Shown: positions 43,074 to 51,726, counted from the stretch's first letter. The stretch is DNA of 64,000 nucleotides from Bacillota bacterium (GCA_023400985.1 JAEXEN010000036.1:1-64000); one strand, 5' to 3'. Notes: generated from the sequence alone by a model not told the origin. Numbers and translations are program-made.

Positions 43074-45653
43074 ATGGACTATCAAAACGTCGAGAGGCTG
43101 TGCATGGGCTGCCTTTCTCAGTTGAAGGAAGGGGACCGTTTTTGCTCGCAATGCGGTTTCGATAACGAGCAGCCTAAAGAGCCGCACCACCTCCCGCCGC
43201 GGAGTATTTTGGCGGGCAAATACCTCGTTGGCAAAGTGCTCGGCGAGGGCGGTTTCGGCATCACCTATCTCGGTTTTGACCTGAATTTGAACATCAAAGT
43301 CGCCATCAAGGAATATTTTCCGTCCGGTTTCGTAGCGCGTACCGGCGGCTCTACCGTCACGCCGTTTACAGGCTCAAGCGCCGAATATTACGGCAACGGC
43401 ATCGAAAAGTTTTTAAACGAAGCGCGAAGCCTCGCGCGATTCCATAACCTTGACGGCATCGTCGAGGTACGGGACTTTTTCCGCGAAAACGGTACCGCCT
43501 ACATCGTGATGGAATTTGTGGACGGCGTGAATTTGCGCGACGAGCTCGAGCGCCGCGGCGGGCGTATGGATGCAAACGAGGTGATGGCGCTCTTTAAGCC
43601 CCTTGTCGCGTCGCTTGTGAAGGTACATGCTACCGGCCTCGTTCACCGCGATATAAGCCCTGATAACATCATGCTCACAGCCGAGGGAAAATTGAAGCTG
43701 CTCGACTTCGGCGCAGCGCGCGATGCGGCCGCAAACAAGAGCGTTTCCGTGGTATTAAAGCCCGGGTACGCACCCGAGGAGCAGTACCGCACCCACGGCG
43801 AACTCGGCGCGTGGACGGATATCTATGCGCTGTGCGGCACCATCTATAAGCTTATCACCGGCGTTACGCCGCCCGAAAGCATCGAGCGACTCACCAATGA
43901 TACGCTCGCGCATCCCGCCAACTTGAGTATCTCCATGGACTTTAAGCAAGCGGACGCGATCATGAGGGGACTGAGCGTACGCAAAGAAGGCCGCTTCAGT
44001 TCCACAGCCGAGCTTTACGATGCGCTTTACGGCGACGCGGCAAAGCCTAATGCGATGCCCCGGACCGTGCAGAGCGGCGCCTTTGCGCCGCAGCCCGGAG
44101 CCGCCTATACGCCGCAGTATACGCCGCAAGGCAGAGGCTATGCACCTACTGAGGCGCAAAGCGGTACGTCGACCGGCTTCAAAAAGCTTTGGGCGGAAAA
44201 GAAAGGACTTCTGATCGCCGGCGCGGGCGGCGCGGCGCTTCTTATCGTGCTCCTTATCGTGCTGATCACGGGGGACAAGGGGACGCCGACGGGCGGTGAA
44301 GTGCTCCAATCGCCTTCTAATACGATGCCCACGGCGTCTTCCACGTTCCCGGCCGAAGCTACACCCGTGCCCACGGTCAATTCCGGGGCCGCAGAGGTAT
44401 CCATAAGCTTTACCGACCCGAAGCTCTTCTTCGAGCAGGCGCCCGAGACGGAAGAGACCGCAGACGGCACGGAATATACCTATGCGGGCATGGATTGGCA
44501 TGGTATCCTCAACTATCTGGCGGTACTGCAATTCGAGGGGTATAACGTAACGGTAGTTGCCGACGGCGATACCCTCTTTACCGTGAGCGACGCGCAGACG
44601 ACCATCCCCTTCAGGATGGGAGCGGACGACTCGTCCGTCATCATGATATGCCCGTCCAATGTAACCCTCGACCTTACCGATGCGCCGGTCACCGAGCATT
44701 ATCTAAACAACAACGGCATTACCGCCGAACAATGGATCGATCTTGGCGCCTCGGACTATTACAGCTATTCGGCTTTCAACTACATGGGTAATTCCAACGG
44801 CAATATCCAGAACACATGCGAGGCCGCCCTGCAGAGCACCAGGCTCTACATTGCCGATAATAACACCGGTTCGGGCATCTTTGCGATGGATATCGAATCC
44901 GGCGACGTGGTAGCACAGCTCACCAACGACAGCCGCCGCCTCTACTACCTCAACGTGGCGGGGGACTATCTCTATTACTGCGCGGTCGAGGACGGCGACG
45001 AGTACGCCTATTACGCTTATCGTGTCAGGACCGACGGCAGCGAACTGCCGGAGCCATTGCTGGACGATGCGAAGAATATCGTGGTATACGGCGATTACCT
45101 CTACTATGTGGATTCCCGTACCAACGAGCTTAAACGCATGCATACGTACTCCTACGATATCGAAAATGTTCTTACAACCGCCGGCTACTTTATGAATATC
45201 TCGGGCGACCGCATCTACTGCGCCGACTCAGGCGATTCCACGGGCATATTCTCCTACGCGCTCGACGGCAGCGACGAGAAGCTTATAATGGACGTGGACT
45301 GCTACAAAATAGTGGTCTCAGGCGGCTGGATCTACTACCTTACCTCCGAAAGCAACGGATTTAACATCCGCCGCGTGGATATAGACGGGGATAACGACCA
45401 GCTCGTGGTAAGCGAAAAGGTGCACAGCTTCAATATAAACGGGTCGAACGTATACTACTCCACCTCGGACGGTAATACGCTCAAATGCCTGAGCCTTTTG
45501 GATCTCACCACCACGGAGATATTAAACTACGGCAAGTATCCCACGCTGGTCGAGTCCGCAACCAAACTGGTGCTCTTTACCACCGACGAAAACGGTAAGC
45601 TCAACATCTACGATTCTGAGGACGGCACCGGCACCGTCATAGACTTGAGCTGA
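43074..45653 (+). CDS. Membrane Ser/Thr protein kinase with zinc ribbon and extracytoplasmic DUF5050-type propeller
   Basis: This 859-residue sensor kinase begins with a zinc ribbon (C10, C13, C24, C27), then a Hanks-type kinase domain at about residues 48-320: 'LGEGGFGITYLG', Lys in 'VAIKEYFP', catalytic loop 'HRDISPDNIM' and 'DFGAARD'. A Pro/Gln-rich linker leads to one membrane helix at about 377-400 and a large C-terminal part ending in beta-propeller repeats of DUF5050 type ('GDYLYYCAVEDGDEYAYY', 'YGDYLYYVDSRTNELKRM'). By family the kinase is cytosolic and the propeller outside. GGGGG lies before the ATG at 43074. It heads a codirectional cluster with FHA and PP2C genes, its likely readers and eraser. 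Confidence 0.9.
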   Translation: MDYQNVERLCMGCLSQLKEGDRFCSQCGFDNEQPKEPHHLPPRSILAGKYLVGKVLGEGGFGITYLGFDLNLNIKVAIKEYFPSGFVARTGGSTVTPFTGSSAEYYGNGIEKFLNEARSLARFHNLDGIVEVRDFFRENGTAYIVMEFVDGVNLRDELERRGGRMDANEVMALFKPLVASLVKVHATGLVHRDISPDNIMLTAEGKLKLLDFGAARDAAANKSVSVVLKPGYAPEEQYRTHGELGAWTDIYALCGTIYKLITGVTPPESIERLTNDTLAHPANLSISMDFKQADAIMRGLSVRKEGRFSSTAELYDALYGDAAKPNAMPRTVQSGAFAPQPGAAYTPQYTPQGRGYAPTEAQSGTSTGFKKLWAEKKGLLIAGAGGAALLIVLLIVLITGDKGTPTGGEVLQSPSNTMPTASSTFPAEATPVPTVNSGAAEVSISFTDPKLFFEQAPETEETADGTEYTYAGMDWHGILNYLAVLQFEGYNVTVVADGDTLFTVSDAQTTIPFRMGADDSSVIMICPSNVTLDLTDAPVTEHYLNNNGITAEQWIDLGASDYYSYSAFNYMGNSNGNIQNTCEAALQSTRLYIADNNTGSGIFAMDIESGDVVAQLTNDSRRLYYLNVAGDYLYYCAVEDGDEYAYYAYRVRTDGSELPEPLLDDAKNIVVYGDYLYYVDSRTNELKRMHTYSYDIENVLTTAGYFMNISGDRIYCADSGDSTGIFSYALDGSDEKLIMDVDCYKIVVSGGWIYYLTSESNGFNIRRVDIDGDNDQLVVSEKVHSFNINGSNVYYSTSDGNTLKCLSLLDLTTTEILNYGKYPTLVESATKLVLFTTDENGKLNIYDSEDGTGTVIDLS

Positions 45654-45726
45654 GCCGCGGGCAAAAAAGAAACCGCTTACCGCGCAATCGTGCGGACGGC
45701 AAATAAACGGGGAAGGGAAAACGACC

Positions 45727-46260
45727 ATGCAAATGAAACAATGCCAGAACGGACATTTTTACGACGCATCCAAAACATCCGAGTGTCCCTATTGCGCGAA
45801 CAGAGCGGGCGGGGCGGACAGGGCGCTTTCCCCGCAGAAGGGCTCCACCGTTGCCATTGCGGATCCGCCCAAAAAGAAGGAAGCCGCGCGCACCGTGGCC
45901 ATTTTGGAAAAGCAGATGGGCTTCGACCCCGTGGTCGGCTGGCTTGTGTGTATCGCGGGCGCGGACAGGGGAAAAAGCTTTCCGTTGCACGCCGATAACA
46001 ACTTCATCGGGCGCGATGCGCAGATGGACGTTTGTCTGAAGGACGACGATACCGTTTCCGCCCTCAATCACGCCATCGTCAGCTTCGATACGCGCGACCA
46101 TGTGTTTTACTTCACGGCGGCGGACGGACGCAGCATTGTACGCTACAACGACAAGGCGCATTTCGGCACAACGCCTCTTTCCGCCTACGACAAGCTTGAG
46201 GTTGGCAGCACGACGCTTGTGTTCATACCGTTCTGCGGGGAAAGATTCCAATGGGAGTGA
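45727..46260 (+). CDS. FHA-domain protein with N-terminal Cys pairs
   Basis: This 177-residue soluble protein has an N-terminal zinc-knuckle-like part (C6, H10, C20, C23) and an FHA domain from about residue 75: 'NFIGRDAQMDVCL' and 'VSALNHAIVSF', giving the Gly-Arg and Ser/His residues that bind phosphothreonine. It is a likely adaptor for the neighbouring kinase. Its last 10 bases overlap the phosphatase gene. The start ATG follows GGGGAAGGG. Confidence 0.85.
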   Translation: MQMKQCQNGHFYDASKTSECPYCANRAGGADRALSPQKGSTVAIADPPKKKEAARTVAILEKQMGFDPVVGWLVCIAGADRGKSFPLHADNNFIGRDAQMDVCLKDDDTVSALNHAIVSFDTRDHVFYFTAADGRSIVRYNDKAHFGTTPLSAYDKLEVGSTTLVFIPFCGERFQWE

Positions 46261-47180
46261 TCGAAGCGCAGACGGCGCAAACGCAGTTTTTGGGAACGCC
46301 TGATTATATGTGGATCGCAGCGCTTCTCGTTTTCATCGCGGTGGTCCTTCTTGTTGTATCTACTCTCAAAGGCAGAAAGGCTAAAAATATGCCCAAGGAG
46401 GCAGCCGCCAAAAATAAACCGCGCACGCTCGAACCGCATTCGGCGGACCTTGAAATCGCCAACGTGCACGGCATAGGCAAACGCAACTACCAGCAGGATG
46501 CGTTTGCCGTAAGCCCGCTTTCGGATACGTCGCTTTGCATGCGCTGCGGCGTACTTCTCGTGCTGGCCGACGGCATGGGCGGCATGACCGACGGCGGCAA
46601 GGCGAGCGCCATCGTCGTGGAAACGCTGATGCGCGGTTTTGCCGAGGAGGAGCTTGCGGCCGATCCTTCCGTTGCGCTCGCGTCGCTTCTTTACCGCGCG
46701 GGAAAAGAAATTCAAACGCTCAACAACAGCGGCTCCACCGGCGTCGCGGCCATCGTGCGCGGCGACAAGCTTTACTTTGCCACCTGCGGCGACAGTCGCC
46801 TGGCACTTTACCGCGGCGGGGCGCTCATCGCGCTCAACCGCGAGCAGAATTATGCCGCGCTTCTCGACGACCGGGTGGCGCGCGGGGAGATACCCTACGC
46901 GGAGGCGATCTCGGACCTGCAAAGAAGCGCCTTAACAAGCTACCTGGGCAGCCCTCATCTCAAGGTAGACAGGGCGCTTATGCCCGTTAAGCTTTGTGAG
47001 GGCGATATCGTTTTGATCATGAGCGACGGTATTTTCAACGCGCTCAGCGACGCGGAGCTTTGCGCCTGCCTTTCGCGCGACCTGTACGGTGCGGCGGAGG
47101 CGATCGAAGACTCTATTTTACGCAAAAACCTGGAAGAACAGGATAACTTCACCGCCATACTCGCAAAATTTAATGGCTAG
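46251..47180 (+). CDS. Membrane-anchored PP2C-family Ser/Thr phosphatase
   Basis: This 309-residue protein has one membrane helix at residues 20-41 and a PP2C domain from about residue 65. Metal-binding aspartates are present in 'NYQQDAFAV', 'VLADGMGGMTDGG', 'VLIMSDGIFN' and 'EEQDNFTAIL'; 'FATCGDSRLALYRGG' is also typical. It should reverse the kinase's phosphorylation at the membrane. It overlaps the FHA gene by 10 bases and is followed 14 bases later by the protease-FHA gene. Confidence 0.92.
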   Translation: MGVIEAQTAQTQFLGTPDYMWIAALLVFIAVVLLVVSTLKGRKAKNMPKEAAAKNKPRTLEPHSADLEIANVHGIGKRNYQQDAFAVSPLSDTSLCMRCGVLLVLADGMGGMTDGGKASAIVVETLMRGFAEEELAADPSVALASLLYRAGKEIQTLNNSGSTGVAAIVRGDKLYFATCGDSRLALYRGGALIALNREQNYAALLDDRVARGEIPYAEAISDLQRSALTSYLGSPHLKVDRALMPVKLCEGDIVLIMSDGIFNALSDAELCACLSRDLYGAAEAIEDSILRKNLEEQDNFTAILAKFNG

Positions 47181-47194
47181 ACGGGAGACAGGTT

Positions 47195-48526
47195 ATGAAA
47201 AAGAAATTTGCCGCACTCTTTCTTGCGCTTTTACTTACGTTTTCCATGCTTCCCCTTGCGGGAGCTAATGCGGAGGGCAACCAAGACGTGCTCAACGCGC
47301 GCGACAGCGTGGTGCGCGTCTATACGGGTTCCTCCTACGTGGGTGAGGAATACATCGGCTCGGGCATCTGCGTCGGCAAAGAAGGCGAGCCTATAGAGTA
47401 CATCGTCAGCAACCGCCATGTAATCCTCGACAGTGACGGCAACATATGCGATTCGATCTATGTGGTGCTCGACAGCCTCCAGAATTTCGAAAGCGTGATC
47501 CCCGCCACGGTCTCCTACTTCGATGTGAGCGTGGATTTCTGCATTTTGAAGGTGGAAACGCCCATCACCTCGCGCGTTCCCATCACCATGCTCTCGGCGG
47601 AAACCGTTGAGCCTACCCAGAGCGTATATGCGCTGGGCTTCCCCGCCGTGGCGGATGACCTCAATGACATCGGCTTTGTGCTTCCTTCGCGCGTCGACGA
47701 CGTTACCGTGACCACGGGCACCGTTACCAAAAACCATGCCTCCAGCGAAGGGGCGGATTTCATTCAGATCGACGCCACGATCAACGGCGGTAACTCCGGG
47801 GGCCCGCTCGTGACCGAGGAAGGCTACTGCGTGGGCATCAACTCCTTTACGGCCACGCGCGGCCAAACCACCAACGGCGCGATCTATATCGATTATGTGT
47901 TTGACGCGCTAGAAGGCCTTGAGGTCGAATATCTGCTTGCGGATGAGAATACGCCCAACGTGCCTGTCGCATCCGCTAACCCCGCCGAGCCCAATGCGCC
48001 CGCCGTACGGGTGGAGCCTGTAAGAAGCAACATGCTTCTTTATGTGCTCATCGGCGTCGCCGCGCTCGTGGTGCTTGTGGTGGCGGCGCTTATCATCACC
48101 GGCAGGAAGAAACGTACGCAGCAGCCCGTGCAGGCGTTCCCGGGTGCGGCAGGCGCTCCCGCCGCACAGCCGTTCCCGCAGCCTGCCGCCCAGCTTTCGT
48201 CGCGGACGGTGCCTCTCATCACGGCGTATTCGCTTGTTGGCACCGCATTTTCGGGGAGCGTGTTCCCTATAAAGGAAAGCGCCGTAATAGGCCGCAACAT
48301 GGAAAGCTGCAACATCGTATATGCCGAGGGCACGCCGGGCATAAGCTCCGTACACTGCCGCGTGGCTCTCATAAACGGCAATCTGACACTCTTCGACCTC
48401 GACTCCTCCTACGGTACCTTTCTTGAAAACGGCACAAAACTCGAAGCCAACCGCCCGTATCCCTTGCAGGAGGGCGAAAGCTTTTATCTCGCCACGCGCG
48501 AGAACACATTTACGGTGGTCAAGTAA
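47195..48526 (+). CDS. Trypsin-like protease-TM-FHA fusion protein
   Basis: This 443-residue protein has a signal peptide (residues 1-26) and an S1C-type protease domain with H75 ('SNRHV'), D114 ('SVDFCILKV') and S201 ('NGGNSGGPL'). A membrane helix follows at about 280-302, then a Pro/Ala/Gln linker, and a C-terminal FHA domain from about 345 ('AVIGRNMESCNIVY', 'ISSVHCRVALI', 'SSYGTFLENG'). The signal peptide places the protease outside and the FHA domain inside, so the protein connects an external protease with internal phospho-recognition. No PDZ domain is present, unlike HtrA. It lies in the kinase/phosphatase cluster. Confidence 0.9.
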   Translation: MKKKFAALFLALLLTFSMLPLAGANAEGNQDVLNARDSVVRVYTGSSYVGEEYIGSGICVGKEGEPIEYIVSNRHVILDSDGNICDSIYVVLDSLQNFESVIPATVSYFDVSVDFCILKVETPITSRVPITMLSAETVEPTQSVYALGFPAVADDLNDIGFVLPSRVDDVTVTTGTVTKNHASSEGADFIQIDATINGGNSGGPLVTEEGYCVGINSFTATRGQTTNGAIYIDYVFDALEGLEVEYLLADENTPNVPVASANPAEPNAPAVRVEPVRSNMLLYVLIGVAALVVLVVAALIITGRKKRTQQPVQAFPGAAGAPAAQPFPQPAAQLSSRTVPLITAYSLVGTAFSGSVFPIKESAVIGRNMESCNIVYAEGTPGISSVHCRVALINGNLTLFDLDSSYGTFLENGTKLEANRPYPLQEGESFYLATRENTFTVVK

Positions 48527-48543
48527 GGAGATAAGCGTTACAA

Positions 48544-49926
48544 ATGGAAAACAAAACATTTTATGCCCGGGCGGGGCATGAGGCTATAAGGGTAAAGGAT
48601 ATATTTTCTCAAACCTTCAAAAAGCATGGCGCCGGAGACGGTGCCAAGCTTTTTATGGCCGGAACGCCGCTGTCTACACCCACGGAAGCGGAAATGCTCG
48701 GGAGCTGGCAGAAACCCTTTGTGTATGCGCGCGTATTCGCCGTGGGTATTGCGTTCACGCTTTTGATGTACATACTGGTTCTGATGGGCGTAAGCATGGC
48801 GATCCCCGCGTTTTTGTTTTTCGGCTGTTTTGTGATGCCGATCTCCATTTTGATGTTCTTTTGGGAGGTGAATATACCGCGCAACGTGGCGCTGTATACG
48901 GTGCTATTCATCTTTTTGATTGGCGGCGCGCTTTCGCTCGTGTTCACCATGCTCCTGCATAACGTGGTGGGGCTTAACGCCACGGTGCTCGCAGGGCTTA
49001 CGGAAGAACCCGGGAAGCTTTTTGCGCTTGCGCTCTTTTTGCGTAAACCCGATAAAAAATACATCCTGAACGGCATGCTCATAGGCGCTGCGGTGGGCGC
49101 GGGCTTCGAGGCGATAGAAAACGCGGGGTACGCCTTCAGCGCGGATTATCCCACGGCTTCGCTTTTGATGCGCGGCTTTCAGGCGCTTGGCGGGCATATC
49201 ATGTGGGCAAGCCTCTACGGCGGGGCGCTCGTCATGGTAAAGGGACATCAGCCGCTCAACAAAAAGCACTTTACGGACGTGCGCTTTTTGAAATACTTCG
49301 GCGCGGCCGTTTTGCTTCATATGCTTTGGAACTCCGGCATCAGCATTTTGTATTTGCCGCTCGTGGGGGACCTGTGGCAGCTTTTGCTTATCGCCGTGGT
49401 GCTCTATTTGCAGTTCGGTATGCTCAAAAAAGGGCTCTCGCAGGTGGTCGCAGTGGCAAACGCCGCATCGGGCGCGGGAGCGCCCGTCTATGCAAACGCC
49501 GCACCGGTTGCCGGAGCGCCCGTCCATGCAAGCGCCGCACCGGTTGTCGGAGTGCCTGTTCATGCAGATCCCGCGCCGCGGTATGAAAAGACCGTGGCCA
49601 TGAACATAGAGCAAAAAGCAATCGCAAGCGTTGCGCTTATCTGTATGGAGGGGGAGCTTAAGGACATGGAGCTTCCGCTCGCGTCCGGGCGCATCGTTTT
49701 GGGGCGTGACCCAAGCAGGGCTAACCTCATTCTTACGAACGCGCGTATAAGCGGTGCGCACTGTGCCGTATGGACGGAAAACGGGCACGTTTATGCAAGC
49801 GACCTCGGCTCTACCAACGGTACCTTCCTCGACGGGGAACGGCTGCCACCCAATGAACCGCGCGAGCTTTCCCTTTCTTCTGAGCTTTGGCTTGCGGACA
49901 GGACGGAGCGCTTTAAGGTAAGGTGA
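48544..49926 (+). CDS. PrsW-type intramembrane metalloprotease-FHA fusion protein
   Basis: In this 460-residue protein residues 60-300 form a polytopic PrsW domain with 'LTEEPGKLFAL' (E154, E155), 'FEAIENAGYA' (E189) and His in 'GGHIMW' (H218) and 'LLHMLWN', the conserved metal-site residues. In Bacillus subtilis PrsW makes the first cut of the anti-sigma factor RsiW. A low-complexity linker with a 12-residue repeat follows, then a cytosolic FHA domain at about 362-460 ('RIVLGRDPSRANLIL', 'RISGAHCAVW', 'GSTNGTFLDG'). The FHA domain suggests control or targeting of cleavage by phosphorylation (inference). It is the last gene of the kinase/FHA cluster. Confidence 0.9.
   Translation: MENKTFYARAGHEAIRVKDIFSQTFKKHGAGDGAKLFMAGTPLSTPTEAEMLGSWQKPFVYARVFAVGIAFTLLMYILVLMGVSMAIPAFLFFGCFVMPISILMFFWEVNIPRNVALYTVLFIFLIGGALSLVFTMLLHNVVGLNATVLAGLTEEPGKLFALALFLRKPDKKYILNGMLIGAAVGAGFEAIENAGYAFSADYPTASLLMRGFQALGGHIMWASLYGGALVMVKGHQPLNKKHFTDVRFLKYFGAAVLLHMLWNSGISILYLPLVGDLWQLLLIAVVLYLQFGMLKKGLSQVVAVANAASGAGAPVYANAAPVAGAPVHASAAPVVGVPVHADPAPRYEKTVAMNIEQKAIASVALICMEGELKDMELPLASGRIVLGRDPSRANLILTNARISGAHCAVWTENGHVYASDLGSTNGTFLDGERLPPNEPRELSLSSELWLADRTERFKVR
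49471..49584 (+). repeat. Three in-frame 36-bp repeats in the PrsW-FHA linker
   Basis: Three tandem 12-residue units read GAPVYANAAPVA, GAPVHASAAPVV and GVPVHADPAPRY. They form a flexible Ala/Pro/Val linker between the membrane and FHA domains and could vary in number between strains. Confidence 0.7.
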
Positions 49927-49985
49927 GCGGACCTCCTCGCCTTAAGCCATAATTCGACAGCTTTGTTAACTTTCTGTTGCTTCGG

Positions 49986-50014
49986 TTGCCCGCCTTTTTC
50001 GGGTATGGTATAGT
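49986..50014 (+). promoter_or_regulatory. Promoter of the DUF3298-type lipoprotein gene
   Basis: TTGCCC and TATAGT are 17 bases apart. The -10 region GTATGGTATAGTCAAACA is nearly the same as that of the kinase gene at 43001-43018. Confidence 0.55.
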
Positions 50015-50034
50015 CAAACAGAAAAATATACATA

Positions 50035-50064
50035 TAAGGTAAGGGGTCAGTTCCCCTTACCTTA
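50035..50064 (+). promoter_or_regulatory. Perfect 12-bp hairpin in the lipoprotein 5' leader
   Basis: TAAGGTAAGGGG pairs with CCCCTTACCTTA around TCAGTT, just before the ribosome site AAGGTAA. It has no T tract, so it may act on translation or mRNA stability rather than as a terminator. Confidence 0.5.
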
Positions 50065-50080
50065 ACAGAAGGTAAATGCT

Positions 50081-51364
50081 ATGAAGAAAATCGCCGTTCT
50101 CCTCGCCGTGCTCATGGCGGTCCTGATGGCCGCGAGCGGCTGCGGGGGGAATCTGCAAAACAACGCGCCCACACCCGCACCCGGAGAAACGGGTGCTATA
50201 CCCGTGATCACGCCCGAAACGGGGGAGGCGGAATCGACCGAGCCGCCCATGCAGGGTACAGGCTTTGCCGCCTATGAGATCAGGCGGGAGACGATCTATT
50301 ATCCCGAGGGGAGCGATGCCTCCTCCGCAGAATACATGCTCGATGCGCAGCTGCCCTACTTTACCGACGGGGGAGAAGCATCGGCGAGCATGAACAGCGC
50401 CGTGGCGATGTACCGCGAAGAGCTTTTGGAGCGCGTGGTGAGCGAGAGGTTCCCGCTTGCCGACCGCGTAGAGGGGGAAGAGGCTCCCTCCACGCTCGTG
50501 AGCTGCGAAATGGAGTTTGTGGGCGACTATCTCAACGTCGGTTTTTATGAGGACGCGAGCTACGGCGACAGCGCGGAGCACAGCTTATATACCATCGTTT
50601 TCGACCGCACGGGCACGGACCAGAGCCTCGCGGCGCTCACCGGCGTTTTTGACCCGTCCGATCTTGCGGCGCAGCAGGTGCTCAACCAGATCGCAAAAGA
50701 CGAAAGCCTGTATTTGGGAGACATCACCGCCGAAAACGTGAAGGCGGCGCTCGACCTCTTCAACGGCTTTTTCGTGACCGAAAACGGCTATCTCCTGTAC
50801 GCCCCGGAAGGAACGCTCGCTAAGCCCGAGCTCGGCATTTTGAGCTTTGCGGCGGAAAAAAGCGCCTTCTACCCCGAGTTTGTGGGCGATATCGTGCCGA
50901 CCGAACGCTACGGTGCGTTGCAAACGGCCGTCAGCCTTATGTCGCGTGCCTGCGCGGAAAATTATTTAAGCTTCTCCGAAGGCAGCCCCAACGCGCTTTG
51001 CGCGACTGGCTTCCTTTCGGGCGTGCTTGCAAGAGATAACGTCAAAACGCTGACGGCGCAGGAATACGAAGCGCTGTTTGCCTCCTATTTCACCGGCACA
51101 TTCCCGGCAAACATAAACGAGGAGGGCGACGGCACGGCGCTTGAAAACGGCGTTTACACCGTTGCCGAGCCGCCCGCCGCGACCTATACCGTGGAGCTCA
51201 TGGAAGCGCGGGTCGAGGGCGAAACGCTTACGCTTACCGGCACGCTCTTCTACGGCGAACCCGGTGCCGCCGACGCGTCGCCTGTAGGCAATGTGGAAGC
51301 CGTTCTGCAAGCCGATGCAGCGGCCGAAATGGGATACCGGTTCGTAGGGTTTGCGATTTATTGA
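50081..51364 (+). CDS. Lipoprotein with DUF3298/RsiV-like domain
   Basis: This 427-residue protein has a lipoprotein signal with lipobox 'AASGC' (Cys at about residue 22), a Pro/Thr-rich spacer, and a domain with 'YYPEGSDASSAEYMLDAQLP' followed by a DUF3298-type half ('DPSDLAAQQVLNQIAKDE', 'FVTENGYLLYAPEGTLA'). Similar domains form the extracellular part of the anti-sigma factor RsiV and of several exported proteins. It lies 154 bases after the PrsW-FHA gene and shares a promoter motif with the kinase gene, so it may be an outer component of the same system. A terminator follows. Confidence 0.75.
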   Translation: MKKIAVLLAVLMAVLMAASGCGGNLQNNAPTPAPGETGAIPVITPETGEAESTEPPMQGTGFAAYEIRRETIYYPEGSDASSAEYMLDAQLPYFTDGGEASASMNSAVAMYREELLERVVSERFPLADRVEGEEAPSTLVSCEMEFVGDYLNVGFYEDASYGDSAEHSLYTIVFDRTGTDQSLAALTGVFDPSDLAAQQVLNQIAKDESLYLGDITAENVKAALDLFNGFFVTENGYLLYAPEGTLAKPELGILSFAAEKSAFYPEFVGDIVPTERYGALQTAVSLMSRACAENYLSFSEGSPNALCATGFLSGVLARDNVKTLTAQEYEALFASYFTGTFPANINEEGDGTALENGVYTVAEPPAATYTVELMEARVEGETLTLTGTLFYGEPGAADASPVGNVEAVLQADAAAEMGYRFVGFAIY

Positions 51365-51385
51365 TCTATAGGCAAATAATTAAGA

Positions 51386-51413
51386 AGGCCCGCGGCATAT
51401 GTTGTGGGCCTTC
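51386..51413 (+). terminator. Hairpin terminator of the lipoprotein gene
   Basis: AAGGCCC pairs with GGGCCTT around a 14-base loop, 22 bases after the stop. The T tract is poor (TTCGT). Confidence 0.55.
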
Positions 51414-51547
51414 GTGGTATAGGAAAAAACCGTTGAGTTGGCGGTAGCGGGCGGATGCTATCCGCCCCTACGGGGTATGTCGCTTCGACGGTAACACGCG
51501 GCGGGATGAGGGCATCCCGCCCTACGGGGAAATGCCGAATATCCATA

Positions 51548-51726
51548 GGGCAAGGGCTCCGGCTTGCCCACGCCGTTGCGGAACGGTTTTGCGTGCCGAA
51601 ACGGATTGAAATCCGGAGGATTTCTTTCCTTTCAAAAAGTGCCGGCCATGAGGTGCGAACAGGCGCTTTCTGAAAACCCGCCCGCAGGCGCTCCTCACAA
51701 AAGTGCCGCAACGCGGCACTTTTGTG
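51548..51726 (+). repeat. Covarying hairpin repeat, copy C
   Basis: Stems in order are GGGCAAG/CTTGCCC (51548-51569), CCGTT/AACGG (51573-51586), GAAATCC/GGATTTC (51608-51624), an outer AAAGTGCC/GGCGCTTT (51637-51669, one T-G pair) and a perfect 14-bp terminal stem CACAAAAGTGCCGC/GCGGCACTTTTGTG (51696-51726). The order matches copies A and B, but most stems differ in sequence. Confidence 0.75.
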
